Positions 34,084 to 43,156 of a DNA stretch of 64,000 nucleotides are shown piece after piece. The stretch lies in NCBI GenBank assembly GCA_034003325.1, contig JAVEYW010000011.1, forward strand, positions 1 through 64,000, read 5' to 3'. A program made the position numbers and the translations under genes. The DNA is from Desulfobacterales bacterium (GTDB lineage: Bacteria > Desulfobacterota > Desulfobacteria > Desulfobacterales > JAFDDL01). The number at the start of each line of letters is the position of its first letter. Within the stretch, counting starts at the first letter, position 1. Below the pieces are notes generated by a model. That model saw only the letters and a program-made list of their open reading frames with translations, did not search any database and was not told the origin of the DNA.

Positions 34084-34647
34084 ATGATCGATCAAAATAT
34101 TCTCCTGACAGGGGTCATCATTTTTTTTGCCAGGATCTGTGACGTGTCCATCGGCACCGTTCGAACGATCGTCACGGTTCAAGGACGAACCGCCATTGCA
34201 TTTTGTCTGGCCATTTTTGAAATCATCATCTGGGTGACCGTCGCCAGCACGGTAATCAATCAGATCACGGACAAACCACTGCTGGTCATTTTTTATGCAT
34301 TTGGTTTTGCCACCGGCAACGTGGTGGGGATTCTTGTAGAGCGAAAACTGGCCTTTGGAACCAAAATCCTCAGGATTATCACTCCAGACAAAGGTCCCAT
34401 TATCGCAACGCATTTGAGAGGAAAGGGTCAACCGGTCACCGTGTTTCAGGGCGAGGGCATGCGGGGACCGGTCAATGAACTTTATATCGCCTGCCGGCGC
34501 CGAGATCTGAAATGGATACTCCCAGACGTTCGGCGCATTGACCCAAAATTGTTCTACGTCATCGAACAGGCCCGTGACATGAGCAAAATTTACCGGCCGA
34601 TCTGCTCGCCACTTGGTGGCTGGCGAGCGATCAACAAAAGAAAGTAA
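34084..34647 (+). CDS. UPF0316 (DUF5698/DUF2179) membrane protein
   Basis: 187 residues. Three membrane segments in the first ~85 residues (NILLTGVIIFFARICDVSIG, FCLAIFEIIIWVTVASTVIN, LLVIFYAFGFATGNVVGI) match the DUF5698 part of UPF0316. The soluble C-terminal DUF2179 domain has TVFQGEGMRGPVNELYIACR. The function of the family is unknown. It lies just after the PilZ remnant. Confidence 0.85.
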   Translation: MIDQNILLTGVIIFFARICDVSIGTVRTIVTVQGRTAIAFCLAIFEIIIWVTVASTVINQITDKPLLVIFYAFGFATGNVVGILVERKLAFGTKILRIITPDKGPIIATHLRGKGQPVTVFQGEGMRGPVNELYIACRRRDLKWILPDVRRIDPKLFYVIEQARDMSKIYRPICSPLGGWRAINKRK

Positions 34648-34864
34648 CGGCCAATTTGCACATGGACCCGAATTTCGGCTTGAGTTTGTGAGAAATCCTC
34701 CTCATGAGCCATTAGGGTCTCTTCTTTTTTGATCTTATTGTGAATTATTGCAAATCCACATTATCAAAAGAAAGAGCCATTCAACTTATGTTTTTAATAG
34801 GCCTATAGAGATATTTTTTGTTTGGAAAACTATCCACCAATTTGAAAGGTTGAGTTTATAAGCA

Positions 34865-35965
34865 ATGGACCGGGATAACATTAAGATACGTTTGAGACAA
34901 AAGGAAGCAGGGAGGCTTCTCCCTACGGATATCGTCTTCCAGACGGGATTCTGGAGCACCGTCAAGTCTCACCTTGGTTGGACGCCGCTCGCATTCGATT
35001 TCACGTCTTCGGGCTCAGATGGTGATTTCCTTGTTCTGACGAGGACCGTATTGCCCGGGATCGCTGTGGCCTATGTTCCACAGGGCCCTGAATTCAGTCC
35101 TGAACTGGATCAGTACGGACTTTTCCTGGAGGCACTATCTGGTGAGGTAAAGAGACATTTGCATCCCTCGGTAGCCTTCATCCGGTATGATCTCCCTTGG
35201 AAATCACAGTATGCAGATCATTCGGTCATTGGTTGTTTGCACCGCCAATTATTCGAGCGTCCTGAAACGCGATTACAGGAGTTGCGTATGAATTTCGGCA
35301 CGAAGCGCTGGAACATTCGAAAGGCGATGGTTGATCTCACTTTTACTGATAGACTCGTGCTTGATCTGCGCCGTAGTGAAGAACAATTCATGTCCGGAAT
35401 GAAGTCCAAGACGCGGTACAATATCCGGTTGGCTCAAAGAAGAGGGGTTAAGGTGTTCCAAGCCTCTCCGGATTTACTCCCGGCCTTCTACGAACTCCAC
35501 CGGCAGACAGCAGAGCGCAACCATTTTCAACTCTGCGAATACAAGCACTTCGCAGCGCTTTTCCCTTCAGAATCCTCGGCTCCCGATTCAGCAAAGGTTT
35601 TGTTCCTTCTCGCAAAGCACGGTCGGGATTTGCTCGCTGGGGCCATTATCGTGATCTCGGGCCAGACGGCAACCTATCTTTTTGGCGCCTCTTCTAATGA
35701 GAAACGGAATTTGATGGCACCTTATTTAACCCAATGGACGGCAATGCAGATTGCTCGGTCAAAAGGGTGCCTGAACTATGATTTGGGGGCGGTTTCACCA
35801 GGAAAAGACGAAACTCACCCGTACTTTGGACTGTACCGCTTTAAAACGGGATTCGGCGGGAATATTATCCATCAGAGCGGAACCTGGGATTATCCCCTTG
35901 ATGACATGGGCTATACGACCTTCCGCAATTCCGAGATGCTTGACGGAATCCTTCGCACCGCATGA
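34865..35965 (+). CDS. FemAB-family acyl/aminoacyl transferase
   Basis: 366 residues. It has the twin GNAT layout of FemX/MurM-type proteins: FMSGMKSKTRYNIRLAQRRG near residue 180 (the K..xR(Y/N)NI motif conserved in the family), then YELHRQTAERNHF, GAIIVISGQTATYLFGASSN and FKTGFGGNIIHQSGTWDYPL. Members add amino acids to lipid II or act on other cell-envelope acceptors. The acceptor here is unknown. The 220-bp region before it has no gene. Confidence 0.85.
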   Translation: MDRDNIKIRLRQKEAGRLLPTDIVFQTGFWSTVKSHLGWTPLAFDFTSSGSDGDFLVLTRTVLPGIAVAYVPQGPEFSPELDQYGLFLEALSGEVKRHLHPSVAFIRYDLPWKSQYADHSVIGCLHRQLFERPETRLQELRMNFGTKRWNIRKAMVDLTFTDRLVLDLRRSEEQFMSGMKSKTRYNIRLAQRRGVKVFQASPDLLPAFYELHRQTAERNHFQLCEYKHFAALFPSESSAPDSAKVLFLLAKHGRDLLAGAIIVISGQTATYLFGASSNEKRNLMAPYLTQWTAMQIARSKGCLNYDLGAVSPGKDETHPYFGLYRFKTGFGGNIIHQSGTWDYPLDDMGYTTFRNSEMLDGILRTA

Positions 35966-36068
35966 AGGGCGAGGCGAATGTACGAGCGTTTTGCTTAAGA
36001 GTATGTGAAAAAATATTGCGGAGGAACGAAGTGTTAAGTTTTTTTTCCCCGCAGAAGTGGAGGGAAAA

Positions 36069-36470
36069 ATGAATAGAAAGGATCTTATCAAAAATATCCC
36101 ATTTTCAGAACCCCACGTCCTTGCGGGCCTCGTAGATTATCAAAAAGGAAGAGTCATAAGCCGCACTTTCGTCGAGAACAATGCATTGAGCATGACCCTC
36201 TTTGCCTTTGATCAAGGAGAAGGATTGAGCACCCGCACCACGTCCGGCGATGCTATGGTCCAGGTCGTGGACGGTGAGGTGGCTTTGACGATTGGGGGCA
36301 AGGAAATGATTGCCAAGTCTGGAGAAGTCGTCGTGATGCCCGCGGATGTGCCTCATTCCGTAAATGCCGTAAAACCCTTCAAGATGTTGCTCACGATTGT
36401 CAAGAACCCAATGGACAGAGGAACCAAGTGTTTACCTTTTTCGCCGAAATGGCCTCAAAAGGCAGCGTAA
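36069..36470 (+). CDS. Cupin-domain protein (paralogue 1)
   Basis: 133 residues from ATG 36069, with GGAGG at 36059-36063. It is a single cupin barrel: TLFAFDQGEGLSTRTTSGDA, VDGEVALTIGGKE, GEVVVMPADVPHSVNA. The first motif normally has a metal-binding His (EHT in its paralogue at 41741) but reads TRT here; the second motif keeps its His (PHSV). Metal binding is therefore doubtful. Confidence 0.8.
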   Translation: MNRKDLIKNIPFSEPHVLAGLVDYQKGRVISRTFVENNALSMTLFAFDQGEGLSTRTTSGDAMVQVVDGEVALTIGGKEMIAKSGEVVVMPADVPHSVNAVKPFKMLLTIVKNPMDRGTKCLPFSPKWPQKAA

Positions 36471-36525
36471 GTTCCGAAGACGGCATTTGCAAAAAAAAGC
36501 TTAACTTTAGGGGAACTTTTTAGAC

Positions 36526-36942
36526 ATGGAAAAAAGAACAATTTTTATCACAGAATTCGATCTGATACGATTGGAAAGACTTATTGAAGAATCCTATGAT
36601 ATCAATATCCGAGATCAAAAATACCTGAATGAACTGCAAACCGCACTGGCTGACTGCGGTGTCATCGCGCCGGAAAAGGTACCTAAAAATGTGATCACCA
36701 TGAACTCCGAATTTTCTGTTGAAGATCTGGATACGGGAGAGGAAACAAAATATACCCTTGTATTCCCTGAAGATGCGGATATAAGTAAAAATAAAATATC
36801 CATTTTGGCTCCCATTGGCATGGCCGTATTGGGGTATAGAGTTGGAGATATGATAGAGTGGAACGTACCCACCGGCATAAAGAGGCGTATGGTTAAACAA
36901 ATCCACTACCAACCAGAAGCAGCCGGTGATTATCATATTTAA
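36526..36942 (+). CDS. Rnk-type GreA/GreB-family regulator
   Basis: 138 residues. The C-terminal FKBP-like domain is typical: DTGEETKYTLVFPEDADISK, then ISILAPIGMAVLGYRVGDMI and WNVPTGIKR. The N-terminal short coiled coil (DLIRLERLIEES) is as in Rnk, not the long GreA type. Such proteins bind RNA polymerase. AGGGGAAC is upstream. Confidence 0.85.
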   Translation: MEKRTIFITEFDLIRLERLIEESYDINIRDQKYLNELQTALADCGVIAPEKVPKNVITMNSEFSVEDLDTGEETKYTLVFPEDADISKNKISILAPIGMAVLGYRVGDMIEWNVPTGIKRRMVKQIHYQPEAAGDYHI

Positions 36943-37107
36943 GGATAGAAATCATAGAATAAAAAAGAACAGACCAACAGTGAGCAAATCTCAGTCAGAT
37001 GGATGACGCCGTGATCGATGAGCTTGATTGGGCATTCCGAAGGCGCGGTTTCGATTGCGAACTTTCCGGGCTTGATTAAAAATATTTAATGGATAGGAGG
37101 TGCACTC

Positions 37108-38286
37108 ATGCAAAAACGGAAAATCAAGGAAAACGTTTATTGGCTGGGGGCCGTGGACTGGGACAGACGCCTTTTTGATTCGCTCATTCCGCTCCCGGAC
37201 GGCACGACCTACAATGCCTATTTGGTTCAGGGCAGCGAAAAAACGGTTTTGCTGGACACGGTCGATCCGCTCATGGCCGATGAATTGCTGGCGCAACTGG
37301 ATGGGGTGGACAAAATCGACTTTATCGTTTCACATCATGCCGAGCAGGACCATTCCGGAGCCATCCCTCGTGTGCTTGAACGGTTTCCCGAAGCAAAGGT
37401 CGTTGTGACCCCTAAAGCCAAAGGGATGCTCATAGACCTTTTAAAGATCCCCCAAAACGCTTTTGTCACCGTGGAAGACGGTGGAACGTTATCCCTTGGT
37501 GACAAGACCCTGAAGTTCATCCACACACCCTGGGTCCACTGGCCGGAAACCATGGTGACCTACCTGGAAGAAGACCGCATTCTGTTCAGTTGTGATTTCT
37601 ACGGCTCCCATATCGCGACCACCGATCTTTTCGTGACTGACCAAGGGCGTGTGTACGAAGCGGCTAAACGGTACTTTGCCGAGATCATGATGCCCTTTCG
37701 CAATGTGATTACAAAAAATATAGAGAAACTCAAAGCCTATGACATTCAGATGATCGCCCCAAGCCACGGCCAGATCTACGACCAGCCGGCCTGGATCAGG
37801 GACGCTTATCGGGACTGGGTAATGGGCGCGCCCCACAATTTGGTTGTTTTGCCCTTTGTGTCCATGCACGGCAGCACCCGGCAGTTGGTGGACCACCTGG
37901 TGTCCAGCCTGGTTGAACGAGGGGTTCGCGTCGAACTGTTCAATCTGGCTGTCACCGATATCGGAAAACTCGCCATGGCGCTTGTCGATGCCGCGACCGT
38001 TGTCGTGGGCGTGCCGACTGTTCTGGTCGGCCCCCATCCTTTAGCCGCCTATGCAACCTTGCTGGCGAACGCCTTAAGACCCAAGGCAAAGTTTCTTTCC
38101 ATTATCGGTTCCTATGGCTGGGGGGGCAAGACCGTGGAAACACTTGCGGGAATGATTCCCAATTTGAAAGTCGAAGTGCTGGAACCCGTTCTCTGCAAAG
38201 GGGTTCCCTCGGAGAATGATTTTGAAGCTCTGGATAAGTTGGCCGGCGCGATTGCGGAAAAGCACAAGGAGAATGGTTTCAGATAA
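37108..38286 (+). CDS. Flavodiiron protein (NO/O2 reductase)
   Basis: 392 residues. The beta-lactamase-like diiron domain shows HHAEQDHSG near residue 76 (H-x-E-x-D-H), HWPETM, SCDFYGSH and PSHGQIYD, supplying all usual Fe ligands. The flavodoxin domain begins ~250 (VSMHGSTRQLVDHL, then GVPTVLVGPHPL and SYGWGGKTV for FMN binding). It reduces O2 and/or NO to harmless products using electrons from rubredoxin, which is encoded 3.2 kb downstream. TAGGAGGTGC precedes ATG 37108. Confidence 0.95.
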   Translation: MQKRKIKENVYWLGAVDWDRRLFDSLIPLPDGTTYNAYLVQGSEKTVLLDTVDPLMADELLAQLDGVDKIDFIVSHHAEQDHSGAIPRVLERFPEAKVVVTPKAKGMLIDLLKIPQNAFVTVEDGGTLSLGDKTLKFIHTPWVHWPETMVTYLEEDRILFSCDFYGSHIATTDLFVTDQGRVYEAAKRYFAEIMMPFRNVITKNIEKLKAYDIQMIAPSHGQIYDQPAWIRDAYRDWVMGAPHNLVVLPFVSMHGSTRQLVDHLVSSLVERGVRVELFNLAVTDIGKLAMALVDAATVVVGVPTVLVGPHPLAAYATLLANALRPKAKFLSIIGSYGWGGKTVETLAGMIPNLKVEVLEPVLCKGVPSENDFEALDKLAGAIAEKHKENGFR

Positions 38287-38331
38287 AATATGCTGTGGGC
38301 CGGGTTTCTAAGAAATAGCTTGTGAGTTCCA

Positions 38332-38694
38332 ATGACGAAAATGGATATTCAGTCGAAGCGTGTATATAGCCCAGTTGAAAAGGAAGATGGGGTTCGCATC
38401 CTGGTAGACCGAGTCTGGCCAAGGGGCATGGCCAAAGAAAGATTGAAAGCGGATCTGTGGCTAAGGGATGCAGCCCCAAGCACATCTCTCCGAAAATGGT
38501 TCAATCATGATCGTTCCAGATGGGAAGAATTCAGGAGTCGTTATTTTTCCGAATTGGATAAGAAGCCAGGGCTGGTGAATCAACTTCATGAGCTCGCGAC
38601 GAAAGGACGCGTCACCCTTCTCTTTTCGGCTCGCGACAACCAGTTCAACCAAGCCGCCGCCCTTAAAGAATATTTATTGTCAAAGGCAAGGTAG
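38332..38694 (+). CDS. DUF488-family protein
   Basis: 120 residues with the family marks RVYSPVEKEDGVRILVDRVW, PRGMAKERLKADLWLRD, then KWFNHD and VTLLFSARD. The function of DUF488 is unknown; neighbours are often stress genes. It follows the flavodiiron gene by 45 nt. Confidence 0.85.
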   Translation: MTKMDIQSKRVYSPVEKEDGVRILVDRVWPRGMAKERLKADLWLRDAAPSTSLRKWFNHDRSRWEEFRSRYFSELDKKPGLVNQLHELATKGRVTLLFSARDNQFNQAAALKEYLLSKAR

Positions 38695-38780
38695 GATGAC
38701 TATTTTTGCAGACGATAAAGTAGAAAAAAACAGTTGCTATTTCAAAAGGATGAGGTGGCCGTACCAAAGGAGGCTTTACA

Positions 38781-39356
38781 ATGAAAGCAACGGAGGAGCT
38801 AAAAAAAGAACATGAGGGAATAGCGCTCATGCTACGGGTTTTACAAACAGTGGGTGATCAATTGAAACATGGTGAAAGCGTCGATACTGAACATCTCGAT
38901 GGTATTTTAGAATTTTTGACGATTTTCGTCGACAAATGCCATCACGGCAAGGAAGAGGACTTTCTATTTCCGGCATTGGAAGTCGCAGGTGTGCCACGGG
39001 AAGGAGGCCCGATTGGGGTCATGCTTAGCGAACACGAACAAGGTCGGAAGCTTGTCGCCAGACTCAAAGACGCCGTGATCGAAAACAAATCCAGGGACAA
39101 AGCAAACGCCGCGAACGTCCAACGGATCATCAACGAATATGTAGCACTGCTGACCCAACATATCGCCAAAGAGAACACGGTCCTTTTTCCCATGGCAGAT
39201 GCCAAATTGGATGCAAAGAAGGACACCGAACTTTTTGAGGCGTTTGAGCAGCTTGAGCGCGAGCGTATCGGCGTTGGAAAACACGATGAATTTCATGCTC
39301 TTTTGGATCGATTGCAGAACACGTACCTAAAGAGATCAGTGGGAAATACTGGTTGA
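38781..39356 (+). CDS. Hemerythrin-domain protein
   Basis: 191 residues. A four-helix hemerythrin fold with His/Glu ligands: EHEGIALML, KCHHGKEEDFLFPALE, SEHEQGRKLVARL, HIAKENTVLFPMAD. It probably binds O2 or NO at a diiron site. CAAAGGAGGCTTTACA precedes ATG 38781. It sits between flavodiiron and Hcp genes, consistent with nitrosative or oxidative defence. The next gene starts at its stop. Confidence 0.9.
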   Translation: MKATEELKKEHEGIALMLRVLQTVGDQLKHGESVDTEHLDGILEFLTIFVDKCHHGKEEDFLFPALEVAGVPREGGPIGVMLSEHEQGRKLVARLKDAVIENKSRDKANAANVQRIINEYVALLTQHIAKENTVLFPMADAKLDAKKDTELFEAFEQLERERIGVGKHDEFHALLDRLQNTYLKRSVGNTG

Positions 39357-39758
39357 TGATGGAAAATTGCCTGATAACAACCAATACAATTCTTTATTGT
39401 AAGGAATGGGAAAAAACAGTTGAGTTTTACAGGAATCAGTTGAAATTGCCCGTTTTATTTGCCACGGATTGGTTTGTGGAATTTGGCTTAAATGAAATGT
39501 CGAGATTGAGCAGCCGACGAAAAACGATCATCCATCAAAGGCTGCGGGGGCAAGGGCGTCACTATCACCTTGGAAGTCGATGATATTGAAGCGGCGCGAG
39601 ATCATATGGAAGTAATTGGTATGAGACCGACGCAGCTTATGAAGCATCCATGGGATGCACGGGTGTTCTATATCTTTGATCCGGAAGGGCACCGCATAGA
39701 AATATGGCAGTTTTCCAAGCCCAATAAGACGCGGGATAGGAACACAAATCTAATATAA
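39356..39758 (+). pseudogene. VOC/glyoxalase-fold protein broken by a frameshift
   Basis: The first part (ILYCKEWEKTVEFYRNQLKL, then WFVEFGLNEMSRLS) is the opening strand/helix of a VOC domain in one frame. From about 39515 the match continues in another frame: ADEKRSSIKGCGGKGVTITL, then DDIEAARDHM and FYIFDPEGHRIEIWQF. The break is at about 39505-39517 (TTGAGCAGCCGAC). It could be a true mutation or a read error. VOC proteins bind metals for isomerase or dioxygenase reactions. Confidence 0.7.
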
Positions 39759-39842
39759 AACGGATACGATCTCTTTGTCTGTGGAAAGGTTATGAGCGAG
39801 AGATATTGAAAATATTAAACCATAATATAAGGAGGAAGAACC

Positions 39843-41489
39843 ATGTTTTGTTTTCAGTGCCAGGAAACAGCCAAGAACACCGGTTGCACCGTCAAAGGTG
39901 TGTGTGGCAAGCCTGAGGAGACCGCTGATCTTCAGGATCTGCTCATTTACGTGTGTAAGGGGATTTCGGTTTATGGGGAAAAGTTGAAGGAAAAAGGCAC
40001 GGTGGACAAAGACGCCGGCCGCTTCATCTGTGAAGCCCTTTTCAGTACCATTACCAACGTGGCCTGGGACGATGATGTAATCATCGACCGGATCAAGCAA
40101 GCCCTCGAGGCTCGCGATGCGGTCAAGGAGAAGCTCGGGGCGGATATATCCGGCGAGCTACCGGATTGTGCCATCTGGGCTTCGGATGACAAAGAAGAAA
40201 TCGTGGCCAAAGCCATGTCGGATGAAGTTCGCATCACGGCCGCTCAGAACGAGGATGAACGATCCCTGAGAGAGCTTCTGATCATTGGCGGCAAGGGCAT
40301 CGCCGCCTACGCCGATCATGCCGCGATTCTCGGCCATGAAAAAGACGACATCTATGGCTTTCTCATGGAGGCCCTGGCATCCACCACCAAAGAACTTTCG
40401 ACGGACGAAATGATCGGAATGGTCATGAAGGCCGGAGAGTGCGCCGTTAACACCATGGCCTTACTGGACGAAGCTAACACCAAAGCCTATGGCAATCCTG
40501 AAATCACCGAAGTGAACATCGGCGTGGGCCAAAATCCCGGTATCCTGATTTCCGGTCACGACCTGAAAGACATGGAGGAACTGCTCAAACAAACCGAAGG
40601 AACGGGTGTGGATGTTTACACCCACGGCGAGATGTTGCCGGCCAACTACTATCCCGCTTTCAAAAAATACGACCATTTCATCGGCAACTATGGTGGATCG
40701 TGGTGGCACCAGAACAAGGATTTCGAATCCTTCAACGGTGCCATCGTGCTGACCACCAACTGCCTGATACCAATAAAGAAGGATAACACCTATCTCGACA
40801 GGCTGTTCACCACCGGCGTGGTTAACTATCCGGGAGCCAAACATATCGCGAACAGGGCGGCAGGCGGGGCAAAGGATTTTTCTGCTGTTGTGGAGCGGGC
40901 TAAGCAATGCGCACCGCCCCAAGAGATCGAGTCCGGCAAAATCGTAGGCGGTTTCGCTCATCATCAGGTTCTGGCCCTGGCCGATAAAGTCATCGACGCC
41001 GTCAAATCGGGAGCCATCAAGCGCTTTGTGGTCATGGCCGGATGCGACGGTCGTCAGAAGGCTCGCAGCTACTTTACCGAAGTGGCTGAGAACCTTCCCA
41101 AGGACACGGTGATCCTGACCGCAGGATGTGCCAAATACCGCTATAACAAGTTGAACTTTGGTGATATCGGCGGGATTCCCCGCGTTCTGGATGCCGGGCA
41201 ATGCAACGATTCATATTCCCTGGCTGTGATCGCCCTGAAACTCAAAGAGGCTTTCGGCCTGAACGACATTAACGAGTTGCCCGTCTCCTACGACATTGCA
41301 TGGTACGAGCAAAAAGCGGTGGCAGTATTGCTGGCCCTGCTGTTCCTGGGTGTCAAGGGCATCCGTCTGGGGCCGACGCTACCGGGTTTCCTGTCGCCCA
41401 ACGTGGCCAACGTGCTGGTTGAGAAATTCGACATCAAGCCCATCGGCACCGTCGAAGAAGACATCGCGGCTATGATGGCCGGAAACTAA
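39843..41489 (+). CDS. hcp: Hybrid cluster protein (hydroxylamine/NO reductase)
   Basis: 548 residues, full length. The N-terminal [20 protein letters not shown] motif gives CX2CX8CX5C for the proximal [4Fe-4S] cluster. The hybrid cluster ligands lie in [27 protein letters not shown] and [10 protein letters not shown]. Hcp handles NO and hydroxylamine in anaerobes. AAGGAGGAAGAACC precedes ATG 39843. The rubredoxin gene follows 24 nt later. Confidence 0.95.
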   Translation: MFCFQCQETAKNTGCTVKGVCGKPEETADLQDLLIYVCKGISVYGEKLKEKGTVDKDAGRFICEALFSTITNVAWDDDVIIDRIKQALEARDAVKEKLGADISGELPDCAIWASDDKEEIVAKAMSDEVRITAAQNEDERSLRELLIIGGKGIAAYADHAAILGHEKDDIYGFLMEALASTTKELSTDEMIGMVMKAGECAVNTMALLDEANTKAYGNPEITEVNIGVGQNPGILISGHDLKDMEELLKQTEGTGVDVYTHGEMLPANYYPAFKKYDHFIGNYGGSWWHQNKDFESFNGAIVLTTNCLIPIKKDNTYLDRLFTTGVVNYPGAKHIANRAAGGAKDFSAVVERAKQCAPPQEIESGKIVGGFAHHQVLALADKVIDAVKSGAIKRFVVMAGCDGRQKARSYFTEVAENLPKDTVILTAGCAKYRYNKLNFGDIGGIPRVLDAGQCNDSYSLAVIALKLKEAFGLNDINELPVSYDIAWYEQKAVAVLLALLFLGVKGIRLGPTLPGFLSPNVANVLVEKFDIKPIGTVEEDIAAMMAGN

Positions 41490-41513
41490 CTGAGTGGAAA
41501 AAGAGTAGTAATC

Positions 41514-41675
41514 ATGGACAAATGGCGTTGTATCCCTTGTGATTACATTTACGACCCCGCGGAAGGCGACGAGGAGGGTGGCATCGAACCGGGTGTTGCT
41601 TTCGAAGAGTTGCCCGAGGACTGGGTCTGCCCCATCTACGGTGTCGGCAAGGATGAATTTGAGAAGGTAGTTTAA
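41514..41675 (+). CDS. Rubredoxin-like protein with the fourth Cys replaced by Tyr
   Basis: 53 residues (ATG 41514). It is a rubredoxin in every other respect: [16 protein letters not shown], then [20 protein letters not shown]. The usual CPxCG second knuckle reads CPIYG, so only three iron ligands remain. A single base (TGC to TAC at 41637-41639) would explain it. A [Fe(Cys)4] site cannot form normally. It sits directly after hcp, where a rubredoxin would serve flavodiiron protein. Confidence 0.85.
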   Translation: MDKWRCIPCDYIYDPAEGDEEGGIEPGVAFEELPEDWVCPIYGVGKDEFEKVV

Positions 41676-41740
41676 AAGTCTGAGACGTCGGACAGCGATA
41701 ATGCAGACGGCGTCTCAGGCACATCGGCATGGGAGGCTAT

Positions 41741-42076
41741 ATGAGCGACACATCCAGCGCTGCGAAAGGCAAGGCGTTCAATTTGATAGAATACATCGAC
41801 TACGCTGACGGTTCCGTTGTCAGCAAAACGCTTATAAAGAAAGATATTGGCAACATAACGCTTTTCGCCTTTGATGAGGGCCAGGGGCTGAGTGAGCACA
41901 CAGCACCTTTCGACGCAGTGGTTCATATCCTAGACGGCAAGGCGGAAATCACCATAGGTGGCCAGCCGCAGGATGTTGTCGCCGGTGAGATGCTGATTAT
42001 GCCGGCCAATATCGCCCATGCCCTTCATGCCAAAACACCGTTTAAAATGCTGCTGGTCATGATTCGTGGTGAGTAA
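41741..42076 (+). CDS. Cupin-domain protein (paralogue 2)
   Basis: 111 residues from ATG 41741 with GGAGG just upstream. Single cupin with TLFAFDEGQGLSEHTAPFDA, ILDGKAEITIGGQ and GEMLIMPANIAHALHA. Unlike paralogue 1 at 36069 it keeps both His motifs and can bind metal. About half of the sequence is shared with paralogue 1. Probably a small sensor or dioxygenase-like protein. Confidence 0.85.
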   Translation: MSDTSSAAKGKAFNLIEYIDYADGSVVSKTLIKKDIGNITLFAFDEGQGLSEHTAPFDAVVHILDGKAEITIGGQPQDVVAGEMLIMPANIAHALHAKTPFKMLLVMIRGE

Positions 42077-42130
42077 CAAACCAAGTTTATATGAGGCAAT
42101 GAGACGGCTTTAATATTGGGGGGATAGGGC

Positions 42131-42325
42131 ATGAGCAAGAAAGTTTACATTGATACGGAAGAATGTATCGGTTGCGAAAGTTGTGTTGAACTGTGTCCTG
42201 ACGTGTTCGGCTTCGATGATGAGGCAGAAAAAGCCTTTGTCATTACCGCCGAGGGTGGACCGGAGCAATGTATCGACGAGGCCATCGAGACATGTCCCGC
42301 AGAGTGCATCCACTGGGAGGATTAG
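42131..42325 (+). CDS. Ferredoxin ([4Fe-4S])
   Basis: 64 residues. CIGCESCVELCP near residue 12 and ETCPAECIHWED at the end give the cysteine pattern of small desulfo-type ferredoxins. It carries electrons for Fe-S enzymes such as Hcp or the oxidoreductases in the region. A GGGGGGAT precedes ATG 42131. Confidence 0.92.
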   Translation: MSKKVYIDTEECIGCESCVELCPDVFGFDDEAEKAFVITAEGGPEQCIDEAIETCPAECIHWED

Positions 42326-42371
42326 CGCATATGGCGACCACATATATAACAAAAACATAAAGTTGGATAAA

Positions 42372-42680
42372 ATGCTGAAATGGAGCTTCTGGGGGCTTAA
42401 CGGCGGGTTGGCGAGCATGGCTGTTTTCAGTCTGATTCCCTCCGGGTTTTATCAGCTTTATTTCGCTGTCAAATATGGATTGTGTTTTGCTCGTAGCCCG
42501 GAAATCACATCCGGACCTGTGATTCGCGCATTGAGCTGGGCACGGTTGGTTCCGGACGTCATTTTTTCCGCCGGGGCTATTGTGCTGTTCGTGTTTTTGT
42601 TGCGTGCCATCTGGCTGTCATTTTTCAAAAAAGATGAGTTGGCGATTGCAAGTGGCAAGGTGGAGGCCTTGAACCAGTAA
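42372..42680 (+). pseudogene. C-terminal fragment of nitric oxide reductase large subunit (NorB/NorZ)
   Basis: 102 residues. The order WGLNGGLASMAVFSLIPSGF, then FARSPE and ALSWARLVPDVIFSAGAIVL, is the last two transmembrane helices of NorB-type NO reductase. The heme/Fe-B part and all earlier helices are absent, so it cannot work as a reductase. It starts at ATG 42372 with a weak ribosome site. It fits as the leftover of a NO reductase gene in this NO-defence region. Confidence 0.75.
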
Positions 42681-42879
42681 AAATAATCTGGATGGGAAAA
42701 ACCGCTTGGCATCATGCCCCACTAAAAAGTATCGGAGTCAAGTGGATATCAAGGGAAACAATATTTTCATTCATCTCAGGCAAGAGAACTGTATTGGGAA
42801 TGAAGCCTATTAATCGGGGAAATGTGACTCAACGCCGCCTCCGCCCCACCGGGAGCGCCCTGATCTTTGATAACCCGTT

Positions 42880-42951
42880 ATTGAAGGTGTTCGGTTAACA
42901 GCCGGAGAACGAGAACGGTTATGAAAAGGGTTGCACATGGGGAGCCAAAAT
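42880..42951 (+). repeat. 72-bp direct repeat, copy A
   Basis: From ATTGAAGGT to GAGCCAAAAT. Copy B at 47496-47567 differs at 4 positions (94% identity). The identity fades on the left after a shared GATAACC. The copy is followed directly by a terminator hairpin, so the unit could be a small RNA gene or a boundary of a mobile cassette. Confidence 0.85.
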
Positions 42952-42956
42952 CCATG

Positions 42957-42985
42957 CCCGGCCAGTAATGGCCGGGTTTCTTTTT
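42957..42985 (+). terminator. Rho-independent terminator after repeat A
   Basis: CCCGGCCA (42957-42964), loop GTAA, TGGCCGGG (42969-42976), then TTTCTTTTT. Perfect 8-bp stem. Confidence 0.85.
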
Positions 42986-43156
42986 ATATCAAGTAGTTAT
43001 ACCGCTTTTGCGACCACCCTATAAATCCTGCCAGTTCATCCACCTACGAACTAATTTTATGGATAGAAGGTAGCGTAATGGGCAGCTTTTAATGTTTCTT
43101 CTTGAAATATTTCTGCCAATAGTATACATTGGCAGTCAAAACGATTCGAGAGAAAC
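42986..43156 (+). promoter_or_regulatory. AbiE promoter region with operator-like inverted repeat
   Basis: CTGCCAA (43113-43119) and TTGGCAG (43129-43135) form a perfect inverted repeat around TAGTATACA, a -10-like region. TTGAAA at 43102-43107 may be the -35. AbiEi antitoxins repress their own promoter by binding inverted repeats, so this is the likely operator. The rest of 42681-43156 holds repeat A and its terminator and no convincing gene. Confidence 0.55.

Noticed and set aside
37040-37070. Possible -24/-12 element upstream of the flavodiiron gene (GG-N10-GC)
   Set aside because: The spacing fits, but the -12 box reads AGGC and the -24 box is weak, so it is probably chance.
38696-38815. 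39-residue frame before the hemerythrin gene
   Set aside because: It overlaps the hemerythrin start and its good ribosome site; composition is unremarkable.
39500-39760. Separate start at 39570 giving an independent small gene
   Set aside because: No ribosome site; the sequence is clearly the second half of the VOC domain in the neighbouring frame.
42692-42898. 68-residue open frame before the AbiE promoter
   Set aside because: It runs into repeat A, has no ribosome site and no recognisable features.
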